Assembly: GCF_002813425.1 (NCBI RefSeq)
Contig: NZ_PHUL01000001.1
Location: 1,747,001 to 1,811,000, forward strand
DNA: 64,000 bases
Source: Cellulophaga sp. RHA19
GTDB lineage: Bacteria; Bacteroidota; Bacteroidia; Flavobacteriales; Flavobacteriaceae
Reading direction: 5' to 3'
Shown: piece by piece, positions 42,770 to 50,792 of the stretch
Layout of the letters: each line of letters opens with the position of its first letter
Position numbering within the stretch: the first letter of the stretch is position 1
The notes under the pieces: model-generated
Told to the model about the DNA's origin: nothing
The model's input: only the letters and a program-made list of their open reading frames with translations
The model's database searches: none
Made by a program: the position numbers and the translations under genes

Positions 42770-42777
42770 TTTTAGTT
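42747..42777. terminator. Hairpin spanning both stop codons of two convergent genes
   Basis: Perfect 12-bp arms AACTAAAATTAG / CTAATTTTAGTT with a 7-nt loop. It covers the last codons and stop of the lipoprotein gene (stop 42767-42769) and the stop of the next gene (42772-42774), followed by a short T run on the plus strand. Confidence 0.6.
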
Positions 42778-43320
42778 TTGCCTTTGTTTTTGAATATTCT
42801 CAGCAATTTTAATAGCTAAAGCTCTCTTTTTAGAAAGTAACTTTTCTATCTCAGATTCAAGAGCTACACGTTGTTTTTCTAATTCTACAGCTTCTAATAA
42901 TAAAGCATTATTTTTTAATTCTATATCAGAAGAAACGGTGTTAATGCCGTTTTGAGTAAAAATGTCTAATGCGGTAATTGTATTTTCAACATCTAACAGT
43001 GCTAGTTTAGCATAATGTCTTCCTAAATCCCAATCTTTAGGTGTTGCAGCTTTATCAATATTTTCTAATCCACTTAAAACCGAATTTTTAGCATCGGCAC
43101 AATCACACTCTTTCATTAACTTTTTGGTTTTTTCAAGAGCAATAAAAGCTTTATTTGCATAAAATTTTTGGTGATCAAAATTATCAGCTTTTAAAGATTT
43201 TTTAGCATAATTAAGTGCGTATGAACTTGCGGAGTAAGCATTATCGCAATTAGAAGTAGTTGTGCTTGTAAAAGATGTTGTTATTACAAGTGATATTAAT
43301 ACAAATGTACTTTTAAGCAT
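42772..43320 (-). CDS. Exported helical protein of unknown function
   Basis: A 182-residue protein with a signal peptide (MLKSTFVLISLVITTSFTS). The mature part is almost entirely helical: SASSYALNYAKKSLKADNFDHQKFYANKAFIALEKTKKL, then a CDC (about residues 80-82) and a long coiled stretch at the C-terminus (about 135-182, ALLLEAVELEKQRVALESEIEKLLSKKRALAI). No catalytic motif or known family is recognised. It may be a small adaptor or a spacer protein in the periplasm. It is the only gene of its strand here, and the next minus-strand gene upstream is bTHX. Confidence 0.68.
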   Translation of the reverse strand: MLKSTFVLISLVITTSFTSTTTSNCDNAYSASSYALNYAKKSLKADNFDHQKFYANKAFIALEKTKKLMKECDCADAKNSVLSGLENIDKAATPKDWDLGRHYAKLALLDVENTITALDIFTQNGINTVSSDIELKNNALLLEAVELEKQRVALESEIEKLLSKKRALAIKIAENIQKQRQN

Positions 43321-43483
43321 ATCCTGGGGGTTGGTTTTGTTTGTAACTTGTTATTACAAAGTTGGTTTTTTTTTGGTTTTTATTAAAAGTTATGTGGTAA
43401 ACATAAGCAAAGTTGTGGTGTAAATGCCCTTTTATGTCGGTTTAACTGTAACTTTTTATAGATAAAAAGCATAACTGGTTGGT

Positions 43484-43612
43484 TTACTTCTTTTTATCTG
43501 GACTAATTTTTTCTTGTAATGTTGGTTGTTTTTTAATTTTTCGTTTTCTTCTTGCACCGTAAGTGCCATTTATTATTTTTCCTCTTTTAGATTTCTTATC
43601 TCCTTTTCCCAT
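43484..43612 (-). CDS. 30S ribosomal protein bTHX, 42 residues
   Basis: A short gene too small for usual ORF thresholds. It encodes MGKGDKKSKRGKIINGTYG followed by ARRKRKIKKQPTLQEKIS and a DKKK end. This is the compact, highly basic bTHX (THX) protein known from Thermus and found throughout Bacteroidota, where it sits in the 30S head; the GDKKSKRGKI start and TYGxRRK centre match the family. A promoter-like TTG-20 bp-TACCTTTT precedes the start by 19 bp. The gap to the next minus-strand gene is about 160 bp and holds nothing else recognisable. Confidence 0.85.
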   Translation of the reverse strand: MGKGDKKSKRGKIINGTYGARRKRKIKKQPTLQEKISPDKKK

Positions 43613-43631
43613 AGTTTTTTTTAATTCTCTT

Positions 43632-43662
43632 AAAAGGTACTAAAATTATAAGAGAAAGTCAA
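43632..43662 (-). promoter_or_regulatory. Promoter (-33 TTG, 20 bp, -7 TACCTTTT) for the bTHX gene
   Basis: On the minus strand TTG at 43662-43660, 20 bp, then TACCTTTT at 43639-43632 (one mismatch from TAnnTTTG), 19 bp before the ATG. Confidence 0.5.
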
Positions 43663-43790
43663 GCTAAAAATAAAAACTACCAAGAATTAAATATGCAGTG
43701 TATTATGCTTATTACTTATTAAATAATTGTAATATAGGTAAAATAGTGATAATATGATACGAAATAACCCTGTTTTGTAAAATTTTAGTA

Positions 43791-43821
43791 TTGTTAAAAA
43801 CGCTTAAATAAAGTACCTTTG
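43791..43821 (+). promoter_or_regulatory. Promoter (-33 TTG, 20 bp, -7 TACCTTTG) for pyruvate carboxylase
   Basis: TTG at 43791-43793, 20 bp, then TACCTTTG at 43814-43821: an exact Bacteroidota promoter. It predicts a start near 43828 and a leader of about 100 nt. The region 43613-43790 between this promoter and bTHX holds the bTHX promoter and nothing else I can recognise. Confidence 0.65.
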
Positions 43822-43928
43822 AAAACAGGGAATAAGGAGGTGATTTTGTTAAATTATTCTGAATGTGTTTGAGTAGTTTTATAAAATTATTGGAATTAAT
43901 TAGTAAACACTAATAAATATAGTAATAA
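43822..43928 (+). promoter_or_regulatory. Long pyruvate carboxylase leader with an internal Shine-Dalgarno-like sequence
   Basis: The leader between the promoter and the pyc ATG is about 100 nt, far longer than the 8-20 nt inferred for most genes here. It contains AAGGAGGTGAT at 43834-43844, a near-perfect anti-SD complement, more than 80 nt before the pyc start. Short reading frames lie after it: a TTG-initiated 8-codon frame from 43846 and an ATG frame from 43863 of 16 codons ending TAA at 43911. No stable hairpin was seen. Leader-peptide or autoregulatory control is possible. Confidence 0.4.
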
Positions 43929-46900
43929 ATGAAGATTAATAAGGTTTTAGTAGCAAATAGGGGAGAAATTGCAATCCGTATTTTTAGAGCTTGTGTAGAA
44001 ATAGGCATTAAAACGGTTGGTGTATACACCTATGAGGATCGCTATTCATTGCATAGGTACAAAGCAGATGAATGTTACCAAATAGGAGAAGATCATGAGC
44101 CTTTAAAACCATATTTAAATATAGATGCTATAATAGAGGTAGCTAAGGAAAATGGTGTAGATGCTATTCATCCTGGTTATGGCTTTTTGTCTGAAAATGC
44201 AGAGTTTGCTCAGAAATGTGCAGACAATGATATTATTTTTGTTGGTCCAAAGGTGTCAGTACTAAAGTCTTTAGGAGATAAAATTACTGCAAAAGAGGTA
44301 GCGGTTGCTAATAATGTTCCTGTTATACAAAGTAGTAATAAAGATTTAACAGATGTAAGTATAGCTATAGAAGAAGCTAAGCGTATAAGTTATCCTGTAA
44401 TGTTAAAAGCTGCTTCTGGCGGTGGAGGCCGTGGAATGCGTGTTATACGTTCACAAGAAGAATTAGAAAAAGCTTTCCCTGAAGCCCGTAGAGAATCTTT
44501 AAATGCATTTGGAGACGATACTGTTTTTCTTGAAAAATTTGTAGAAAACCCAAAGCATATAGAAGTACAAATAGTTGCAGATACACACGGTAATATGGTG
44601 CATTTGTATGAGCGCGATTGTTCTGTGCAAAGACGTTACCAAAAAGTAATAGAATTTGCCCCATCTATAGGTTTGCCGCAAGAAACCAGAGATAGCTTAT
44701 ATAAATATGCAATAGATATTTGTAAGGCTGTAAATTATAATAATATAGGTACAGTAGAGTTTTTGGTAGATGATGATGGTAGTATTTACTTTATAGAAGT
44801 TAACCCAAGAATACAAGTAGAACATACGGTAACAGAAATGATTACCAATATAGACTTGGTTAAAGCACAGTTGTTTATTGCCGGTGGTTACAAATTATCA
44901 GATCAACAAATAAAAATACAAGACCAAGATTCTGTAAAAATAACTGGCTATGCTTTGCAATGTAGAATTACTACAGAAGATCCTGCAAACGATTTTAAAC
45001 CAGATTATGGTGTAGTTACAACTTACAGAAGTGCTTCGGGTTTTGGTATTAGATTAGATGCAGGTAGTATTTACCAAGGAGTACGTATTTCTCCATTTTT
45101 TGATTCTATGCTTGTAAAGGTTTCTGCTATTAGTAGAACTTTAGATGGTTCTTGTCGTAAAATGCGTAGAGCTTTGGCAGAGTTTCGTATTAGGGGTGTA
45201 GAAAGTAATATGGCGTTTTTAGATAATATTCTTAAGCACCAAACTTTTAGAGATGGTAAGGTTACGGTTAACTTTATTAAAAACGAACCCTCTTTGTTTG
45301 AGTTTGTGGAGCCAAGAAACCGTGCTAATAAATTAATAGAATACTTAGGTGAAACTATTGTAAATGGTAATCCAGATGTAAAAAAGAAAGATCCAAATCA
45401 CGTTTTTTCTAAACCAAAGGTACCTTCTTTTGAAAAAATGAGTTCGTATCCAAAAGGAACAAAGGACTTGTTAACAGAGCTAGGGCCAGAAGGTTTTGCT
45501 ACGTGGTTAAAGAATGAGAAAAAAGTACATTTTACAGATACTACAATGCGAGATGGTCACCAAAGTTTGTTGGCAACTCGTATGCGAACTACAGATATGC
45601 TAAAAGTATCTGAAGGCTATGCTAAAAACTTTCCAGAAATATTTAGTATGGAAGTTTGGGGTGGTGCAACCTTTGATGTTTGTTTGCGTTTTTTACAAGA
45701 AAATCCATGGGAACGTTTAGCATTACTTCGTAAATCTATGCCAAACGTATTGTTGCAAATGCTTTTACGTGGTTCTAACGGCGTTGGTTATACGGCATAT
45801 CCAGATAATTTAATCGAAAAATTTGTTGAAAAATCTTGGGAAACAGGGGTAGACGTGTTTCGTATTTTTGATTCGTTAAATTGGATGAAATCTATTGCTC
45901 CAACTATAGAGCACGTACGTAATAGAACAGGTGGTTTAGCAGAAGGATCTCTTTGTTATACAGGTGATATATTAGATCCAAAGAAAACAAAGTATGATCT
46001 TAAGTATTATATTCAATTAGCAAAGGATATAGAAAATGCTGGTGCACATATTTTAGGAGTTAAAGATATGGCTGGTTTGTTAAAACCAAACGCTGCGTTT
46101 GAGCTTATATCGGCCTTAAAATCAGAAATAAATATACCAATACACTTACATACACATGATACATCTTCTATACAAGGAGCAATGTATTTAAAAGCTATAG
46201 AAGCAGGTGTAGATGTTGTAGATGTGGCACTAGGCGGATTGTCTGGTTTAACTTCTCAACCAAACTTTAATTCTCTAGTAGAAATGTTACGTTTTCACGA
46301 ACGCGAAAATAAATTGGATACAGATAAGTTAGCAGAATACTCTAACTATTGGGAAACTGTACGTAATTATTACTATACGTTTGAGTCTGGACTAAAATCT
46401 GGTACAGGAGAAGTATATAAGCATGAGATTCCTGGAGGACAATATTCTAACTTAAAAGGACAAGCAATTGCTCTTGGTTTAGAGGATAAGTTTCCTGATG
46501 TAACAAAAATGTACGGAGAAGTAAATCAGCTTTTTGGAGATATTATAAAAGTAACGCCTAGTTCTAAAGTAGTAGGTGATATGGCGCAGTATATGATTAG
46601 TAATAATTTAACTGTGCAAGATGTTTTAGAAAAAGGAGATTCAATTTCTTTTCCACAGTCTGTAATTAGTTTCTTTAAAGGAGATTTAGGTCAGCCTGTA
46701 GGTGGCTTTCCAAAAGAGCTTCAAAAAATAATTTTAAAGGACCAAGATGCATATACAGAAAGACCAAATGCGCATTTAGAACCTATAGATTTTGATAAAG
46801 AGTTTAAGTCTTTTAAACGTAAATTTAGAAAAGGTATGGGTAGAGATTTAGAAATGACAGATTTCTTGTCTTACAAGCTATATCCAAAAGTATTTACAGA

Positions 46901-47381
46901 TGCTTATAACAACCATGTTAAATATGGTAATGTTATGAATATACCAACAAAGAACTTCTTTTATGGTATGGAAGTGGGTGAAGAAATTATAGTAGAGCTA
47001 GATCGTGGTAAAAACGTGCTAGTATCATTAATGTTAAAAGGCGAACCTGATGAAAACGGAAACGTAAGCATATTCTTTAAAATTAACGGACAGCTACGTA
47101 ATGTTATGGTTAAGGATAAGGCAATAAAAGTTGTTAAAGCTCAAAATATTAAAGCTGATAAAGAAAATGATAAAGAAATAGGTGCTCCACTGCAAGGTTT
47201 ATTATCTAATGTTTTAGTTAAAAAAGGAGAAGAGGTTAAAAAGAACCAGCCTTTATTTGTAATTGAAGCTATGAAAATGGAAACTACCGTTACCGCAACA
47301 GCAGAAGGTGTTGTAGATAAAGTGCATTTGTCTGGTGGTTCCTTAGTAAATTCTGATGATTTAGTACTAGTGCTTAAATAG
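43929..47381 (+). CDS. pyc: Pyruvate carboxylase (single-chain)
   Basis: An 1150-residue biotin enzyme that carboxylates pyruvate to oxaloacetate. It has the full single-chain order: biotin carboxylase (1-450; LVANRGEIAIRIFRAC, MLKAASGGGGRGMRV, IEVNPRIQVEHTVTE), carboxyltransferase (about 530-800; the DTTMRDGHQS motif from Asp537), the PC tetramerisation region, and a C-terminal biotinyl domain with Lys1116 in EAMKMET. Length and order match PycA-type enzymes. It is a single-gene transcription unit with a strong promoter, a long leader and a terminator. BirA is 9 kb away and could modify it. The role is anaplerotic. Confidence 0.96.
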   Translation: MKINKVLVANRGEIAIRIFRACVEIGIKTVGVYTYEDRYSLHRYKADECYQIGEDHEPLKPYLNIDAIIEVAKENGVDAIHPGYGFLSENAEFAQKCADNDIIFVGPKVSVLKSLGDKITAKEVAVANNVPVIQSSNKDLTDVSIAIEEAKRISYPVMLKAASGGGGRGMRVIRSQEELEKAFPEARRESLNAFGDDTVFLEKFVENPKHIEVQIVADTHGNMVHLYERDCSVQRRYQKVIEFAPSIGLPQETRDSLYKYAIDICKAVNYNNIGTVEFLVDDDGSIYFIEVNPRIQVEHTVTEMITNIDLVKAQLFIAGGYKLSDQQIKIQDQDSVKITGYALQCRITTEDPANDFKPDYGVVTTYRSASGFGIRLDAGSIYQGVRISPFFDSMLVKVSAISRTLDGSCRKMRRALAEFRIRGVESNMAFLDNILKHQTFRDGKVTVNFIKNEPSLFEFVEPRNRANKLIEYLGETIVNGNPDVKKKDPNHVFSKPKVPSFEKMSSYPKGTKDLLTELGPEGFATWLKNEKKVHFTDTTMRDGHQSLLATRMRTTDMLKVSEGYAKNFPEIFSMEVWGGATFDVCLRFLQENPWERLALLRKSMPNVLLQMLLRGSNGVGYTAYPDNLIEKFVEKSWETGVDVFRIFDSLNWMKSIAPTIEHVRNRTGGLAEGSLCYTGDILDPKKTKYDLKYYIQLAKDIENAGAHILGVKDMAGLLKPNAAFELISALKSEINIPIHLHTHDTSSIQGAMYLKAIEAGVDVVDVALGGLSGLTSQPNFNSLVEMLRFHERENKLDTDKLAEYSNYWETVRNYYYTFESGLKSGTGEVYKHEIPGGQYSNLKGQAIALGLEDKFPDVTKMYGEVNQLFGDIIKVTPSSKVVGDMAQYMISNNLTVQDVLEKGDSISFPQSVISFFKGDLGQPVGGFPKELQKIILKDQDAYTERPNAHLEPIDFDKEFKSFKRKFRKGMGRDLEMTDFLSYKLYPKVFTDAYNNHVKYGNVMNIPTKNFFYGMEVGEEIIVELDRGKNVLVSLMLKGEPDENGNVSIFFKINGQLRNVMVKDKAIKVVKAQNIKADKENDKEIGAPLQGLLSNVLVKKGEEVKKNQPLFVIEAMKMETTVTATAEGVVDKVHLSGGSLVNSDDLVLVLK

Positions 47382-47409
47382 CTCTATATAGTAACTATTA
47401 AAAATAGTA

Positions 47410-47448
47410 AACACCATTCTTCTTGCTGTAGAAGAGTGGTGTTTTTTT
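47410..47448 (+). terminator. Rho-independent terminator after pyruvate carboxylase
   Basis: Stem AACACCA-T-TCTTC / GAAGA-G-TGGTGTT with a TTGCTGTA loop and seven T residues, about 28 bp after the stop. Confidence 0.82.
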
Positions 47449-47509
47449 AATTTTTATCTAACAAAGTGTATTACTGTAATAAATAATTATGAGTTAACAC
47501 GTATAAAAT

Positions 47510-47547
47510 ATAAGCCCTAAAATCTATTCTTAGACTTTAGGGCTTAT
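47510..47547 (-). terminator. Terminator after the outer-membrane protein gene
   Basis: Perfect 12-bp arms ATAAGCCCTAAA / TTTAGGGCTTAT with a 14-nt loop, on the 3' side of the minus-strand gene ending at 47569; the tail is AT-rich rather than a clean T run. Confidence 0.65.
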
Positions 47548-47568
47548 ATGTAATTAATTATTTAGTAT

Positions 47569-48360
47569 TTAAAATCTATATCCAATACTTAAACCAGCAC
47601 GTACGCCAGCCCAAGGACCATCTAAATCTATTTCTGCGCCATTAGCATCAACTTTATACTCTGTATCTACTAAAGGAATATCTGTGTCTTGTAAAGTTTC
47701 TAATAATGCATCTTGTTCGTTCTGAGATAAAACTCTAGATGACACACCTTTTAAATTTCCATTACTAGATCCAATATGCGGACCAGCAATCCACCAGTCT
47801 AAAACAAGGTTACTTCCTAAGTTAAACTGAGATCCAATTAATAAGCCAAAAGTACTCCCTTTAATAGTACCGCTAGTAGTTAAAGTTTCTGTTCCACCAC
47901 CATCTGCATCATAGCTAAAGTTCACATTTTTAAAAGTGTATTTAGATGCTCTAAAAAATGGAGCTAAATAAAAGCCTTTTCCATATCCTTTTTTTCCTGT
48001 ATAAATACGTACTTCTGGTGTAAAACTAGAGTAGCTCATTTTACCATTGTTAACAATGTTAGACAAGTCATCATCTTCGTCTTCATCAACAAAAGAACTT
48101 CCAAAAGGAATACCACCTTCAGGTATTGTACCATAAGATAATGCAACAGAAAAAGTTTTGTTTAAAACTCTTTCGTACTGAAACTGAAAGTTTCTAAAGA
48201 CCAAACTTGTTAAACTAAGTTTAGCAATGTTTTTTTTGTCCTGATACTCTAAAGTAGACTGTTCTTCATTATTAGCTTGTTCAGTAGGTTCTAATTCTTG
48301 TGCATACGTAAAACACGTAACAGATAAGAATGTAGTAAGTAGTAAAATTTGTTTTTTCAT
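47569..48360 (-). CDS. Outer-membrane beta-barrel protein, DUF3575-like
   Basis: A 263-residue exported protein. The signal peptide is MKKQILLLTTFLSVTCFTYAQ. Alternating hydrophobic strands (KLSLTSLVFRNFQFQYERVL, FSVALSYGT, TPEVRIYT, FYLAPFFRASKYTF, TFGLLIGSQFNL, WAGVRAGLSIGYRF) and a terminal Phe are typical of an eight-stranded outer-membrane barrel. The N-terminal part matches Bacteroidota DUF3575 proteins as I know them. An acidic extracellular loop (SSFVDEDEDDDLSN) is present. Function unknown. A perfect inverted repeat lies about 30-45 bp upstream of the start. Confidence 0.78.
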   Translation of the reverse strand: MKKQILLLTTFLSVTCFTYAQELEPTEQANNEEQSTLEYQDKKNIAKLSLTSLVFRNFQFQYERVLNKTFSVALSYGTIPEGGIPFGSSFVDEDEDDDLSNIVNNGKMSYSSFTPEVRIYTGKKGYGKGFYLAPFFRASKYTFKNVNFSYDADGGGTETLTTSGTIKGSTFGLLIGSQFNLGSNLVLDWWIAGPHIGSSNGNLKGVSSRVLSQNEQDALLETLQDTDIPLVDTEYKVDANGAEIDLDGPWAGVRAGLSIGYRF

Positions 48361-48390
48361 TATTTGTTTTTAAATTGATTAAATAAAACT

Positions 48391-48405
48391 ATTTCCGTAG
48401 GAAAT
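48391..48405. repeat. Perfect inverted repeat upstream of the DUF3575-like gene
   Basis: ATTTCC-GTA-GGAAAT, 30 bp upstream of the ATG at 48360. It could be an operator or a small leader hairpin; the region otherwise holds no gene. Confidence 0.35.
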
Positions 48406-48472
48406 TATTGTAATAATATGACTTTATTTTTTAAAATTTTACTTTAAATTACTACTAACGTATTTTTTTTGT

Positions 48473-48516
48473 AAAAAAAGAAAAGCCTTGAAAATCATAA
48501 AGATCTCAGGGCTTTT
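48473..48516 (-). terminator. Terminator after the 46-residue candidate gene
   Basis: Arms AAAAGCCTTGA / TCAGGGCTTTT (one G-T wobble) with a 14-nt loop; on the minus strand it is followed by TTTTCTTTTTTTAC. It begins 20 bp after the candidate stop, which supports that gene. Confidence 0.6.
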
Positions 48517-48536
48517 GCATATAAAAACTAGTGGGG

Positions 48537-48677
48537 TTATTTCTTATTTTGCTGATCCTTAATGGTTTCAGAATCAATATCAAACTTGTTAGTGTTTATA
48601 TTGGTGTTCCCAGTAGGGTTTGTAGGGTTTGTTTGTTTTACTTTTCTTTTTAATCTTTTATCTTCAATAATTCCCAT
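48537..48677 (-). CDS. Candidate 46-residue small protein
   Basis: A short frame on the minus strand: MGIIEDKRLKRKVKQTNPTN, an Asn/Thr-rich middle (TGNTNINTNK), then an end of FDIDSETIKDQQNKK. It is basic at the N-terminus, hydrophilic and probably disordered, with no membrane segment or known motif. Support comes from an ATG in an AT-rich start region and a terminator 20 bp after the stop. No homologue is recognised. The plus-strand frame overlapping this region is hydrophobic, low in complexity and has no supporting signal, so I prefer this strand. Confidence 0.45.
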   Translation of the reverse strand: MGIIEDKRLKRKVKQTNPTNPTGNTNINTNKFDIDSETIKDQQNKK

Positions 48678-48832
48678 GTCATTTTATTTTTTAAGTTCAA
48701 GCTTAATATACAAGATAACTTATAGTTTCTTAGTTAATATACTTCTAAGTCTTTGTTAATGAGTGTTAAATGGCTTTTTGTATATTTTTTACTAAACTAT
48801 TTAAACCACGTATTACATACTTTACTTTTTGT

Positions 48833-48840
48833 TAGTTTTG
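48833..48840 (+). promoter_or_regulatory. Candidate -7 element (TAGTTTTG) for the ABC-F gene
   Basis: Exact TAnnTTTG match, 19 bp upstream of the ATG at 48860; no TTG at the -33 distance. Confidence 0.45.
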
Positions 48841-48859
48841 CAGTCTTTAAAATATACAG

Positions 48860-50497
48860 ATGATTACAGTAGATAATATTGCAGTAGAATTTAGTGGAAC
48901 AACCTTATTTAGTGGTGTAAATTTTGTTATTAATGAAAATGATAAAATAGCACTTATGGGAAAAAACGGTGCAGGTAAATCTACAATGATGAAAATTGTT
49001 GCCGGTAAACAAAAGGCTACTAAAGGCAAAGTTAGTTGTCCTAAAGATACTGTAATAGCTTACTTGCCTCAGCATTTACTAGCAGAGGATAATTGTACGG
49101 TTGTAGAGGAGGCTTCTAAGGCTTTTAGTCACGTTTTTACAATGAGAGACCGTATGGACTTTTTAAACAAAGAGTTAGAGACAAGAACAGATTATGAGAG
49201 TGATGCCTATATGAAGATTATAGAAGAGGTATCTGAGCTTGGAGAGCAATATTATGCCTTAGAAGATGTAAATTATGATGCAGAAGTAGAAAAAGCATTA
49301 AAAGGCTTAGGTTTTAGGTCGGAAGATTTTACAAGACAAACAAGTGAGTTTAGTGGTGGTTGGCGTATGCGTATAGAACTAGCAAAAATACTACTGCAAA
49401 AGCCAGACTTAATTTTGTTAGATGAGCCAACAAACCATATAGATATAGAATCTGTAATTTGGTTAGAAGACTTTTTAGTAAACAAAGCAAAAGCTGTAAT
49501 GGTAATATCGCATGACAGGGCTTTTATAGATAATATTACTAATAGAACCATAGAGGTTACTATGGGTAAAATTTACGACTACAAGGCAAATTACTCTCAC
49601 TATTTGCAATTAAGAGAAGAGCGTAGAGCACACCAAATAAAAGCATATGAAGAACAGCAGAAGTTTATAGAGGACAATATGCGTTTTATAGAGCGGTTTA
49701 AAGGAACGTATTCCAAAACAAATCAGGTTACATCTAGAGAACGTATGTTAGAAAAACTAGATATTATAGAGATTGATGAAGTAGATAATTCAGCTTTAAG
49801 GTTGTCATTCCCATCAGCGCAGCGTTCTGGAGATTACCCTGTAACTGTTGAAGATTTAACCAAAACATACGGAGACCACACTGTGTTTAAAAACGCAAGT
49901 ATGTCTATCTCCAGAGGAGAAAAAGTATCTTTTGTAGGTAGAAACGGAGAAGGTAAATCTACAATGATAAAATCTATCTTGGGAGAAATAGAGTACGAAG
50001 GTAAGTGTAGTTTAGGGCACAATGTGCAAGTAGGTTACTTTGCTCAAAACCAAGCTTCATTACTAGATCCAGATTTAACTATTTTTCAGACGGTAGATGA
50101 GGTTGCTAAAGGAGATTTACGTACGCAAATAAAAAATATTTTGGGTAGGTTTATGTTTAAAGGAGATGATGTAGATAAAAAAGTAAGTGTACTATCTGGA
50201 GGTGAAAAAACAAGGTTAGCAATGGTAAAACTATTGTTAGAACCGGTAAACCTTTTAATATTAGATGAGCCTACAAATCATTTAGATTTAAAGTCTAAAG
50301 ATGTTTTAAAAGAAGCATTGTTAGATTTTGATGGTACTTTAATACTAGTTTCTCACGACCGTGATTTTCTACAAGGTTTAGCAGAAAAAGTATTTGAGTT
50401 TAAAGATCAACGTGTAATAGAACATTTTGAAACTATTGATGCCTTTTTAGAACGTAATAAGATTAAAAACATAAAAGACATCGATTTAAAAAAATAG
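48860..50497 (+). CDS. ABC-F family ATPase
   Basis: A 545-residue protein with two fused nucleotide-binding domains and no membrane part, so it acts on the ribosome rather than in transport. Domain 1: Walker A GKNGAGKST (about 34-42), signature EFSGGWRMRIEL, Walker B LILLDEPTNHIDI. Linker (about 235-300) KANYSHYLQLREERRAHQIKAYEEQQKFIEDNMRFIERF, the helical P-site tRNA interaction motif. Domain 2: GRNGEGKST, LSGGEKTRLAM, LILDEPTNHLDLKS. The linker length and lack of an Arm insertion suggest an EttA/Uup/YbiT-like housekeeping factor; an antibiotic-resistance role is not supported. Confidence 0.92.
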   Translation: MITVDNIAVEFSGTTLFSGVNFVINENDKIALMGKNGAGKSTMMKIVAGKQKATKGKVSCPKDTVIAYLPQHLLAEDNCTVVEEASKAFSHVFTMRDRMDFLNKELETRTDYESDAYMKIIEEVSELGEQYYALEDVNYDAEVEKALKGLGFRSEDFTRQTSEFSGGWRMRIELAKILLQKPDLILLDEPTNHIDIESVIWLEDFLVNKAKAVMVISHDRAFIDNITNRTIEVTMGKIYDYKANYSHYLQLREERRAHQIKAYEEQQKFIEDNMRFIERFKGTYSKTNQVTSRERMLEKLDIIEIDEVDNSALRLSFPSAQRSGDYPVTVEDLTKTYGDHTVFKNASMSISRGEKVSFVGRNGEGKSTMIKSILGEIEYEGKCSLGHNVQVGYFAQNQASLLDPDLTIFQTVDEVAKGDLRTQIKNILGRFMFKGDDVDKKVSVLSGGEKTRLAMVKLLLEPVNLLILDEPTNHLDLKSKDVLKEALLDFDGTLILVSHDRDFLQGLAEKVFEFKDQRVIEHFETIDAFLERNKIKNIKDIDLKK

Positions 50498-50520
50498 CGA
50501 TTGTTTTTAATTTTCGATAC

Positions 50521-50567
50521 AAGTCCTAAACATTATATTTAATTATATTGTTTAGGGCTTTTTTTAT
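50521..50567 (+). terminator. Rho-independent terminator after the ABC-F gene
   Basis: Stem AAG-T-CCTAAACA / TGTTTAGG-G-CTT with an AT-rich loop and a T run, 24 bp after the stop. Confidence 0.8.
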
Positions 50568-50707
50568 TGTATAAATTGAATGGTTGTGCAATTTATAAGT
50601 TGAATAACACTTTTAATGTTAATTATTTGTTTATGAGTTATTTGTGTGTTTTGTTTAAACTTGTATTAACAATAGTAACTTTTTATTAATACTTACTTAA
50701 TGTGTGT

Positions 50708-50726
50708 TAATGTTAGTGTAACATTA
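50708..50726. promoter_or_regulatory. Operator-like perfect palindrome upstream of the TonB receptor operon
   Basis: TAATGTTA-GTG-TAACATTA, 8-bp arms with a 3-bp spacer, 40 bp upstream of the -7 candidate and 66 bp upstream of the receptor ATG. Its position between the ABC-F terminator and the operon start suggests a repressor or activator site. Confidence 0.45.
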
Positions 50727-50765
50727 TTATAAAGTAGCCGCACTTTTAGCTTAACAATAGCTATA

Positions 50766-50773
50766 TAGTTTTG
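50766..50773 (+). promoter_or_regulatory. Candidate -7 element (TAGTTTTG) for the TonB receptor operon
   Basis: Exact TAnnTTTG match, 19 bp upstream of the receptor ATG at 50793; a weak TTT replaces the -33 TTG. Confidence 0.45.
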
Positions 50774-50792
50774 GGCAACTTAAAAACACACA

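Noticed and set aside
43846..43913. Leader mini-ORFs before pyc called as genes
   Set aside because: They are too short and unsupported to be listed as CDS; they are kept only as part of the leader finding.
48562..48759. Plus-strand frame of 65 residues rich in hydrophobic residues
   Set aside because: It lies over the antisense of the 46-residue candidate, is low in complexity (many Leu/Phe/Ser), has no start-region signal and no supporting neighbour.
48860..50497. ABC-F gene as an antibiotic-resistance determinant
   Set aside because: The linker is of housekeeping length and there are no resistance-gene neighbours or leader peptide; a general translation factor is more likely.
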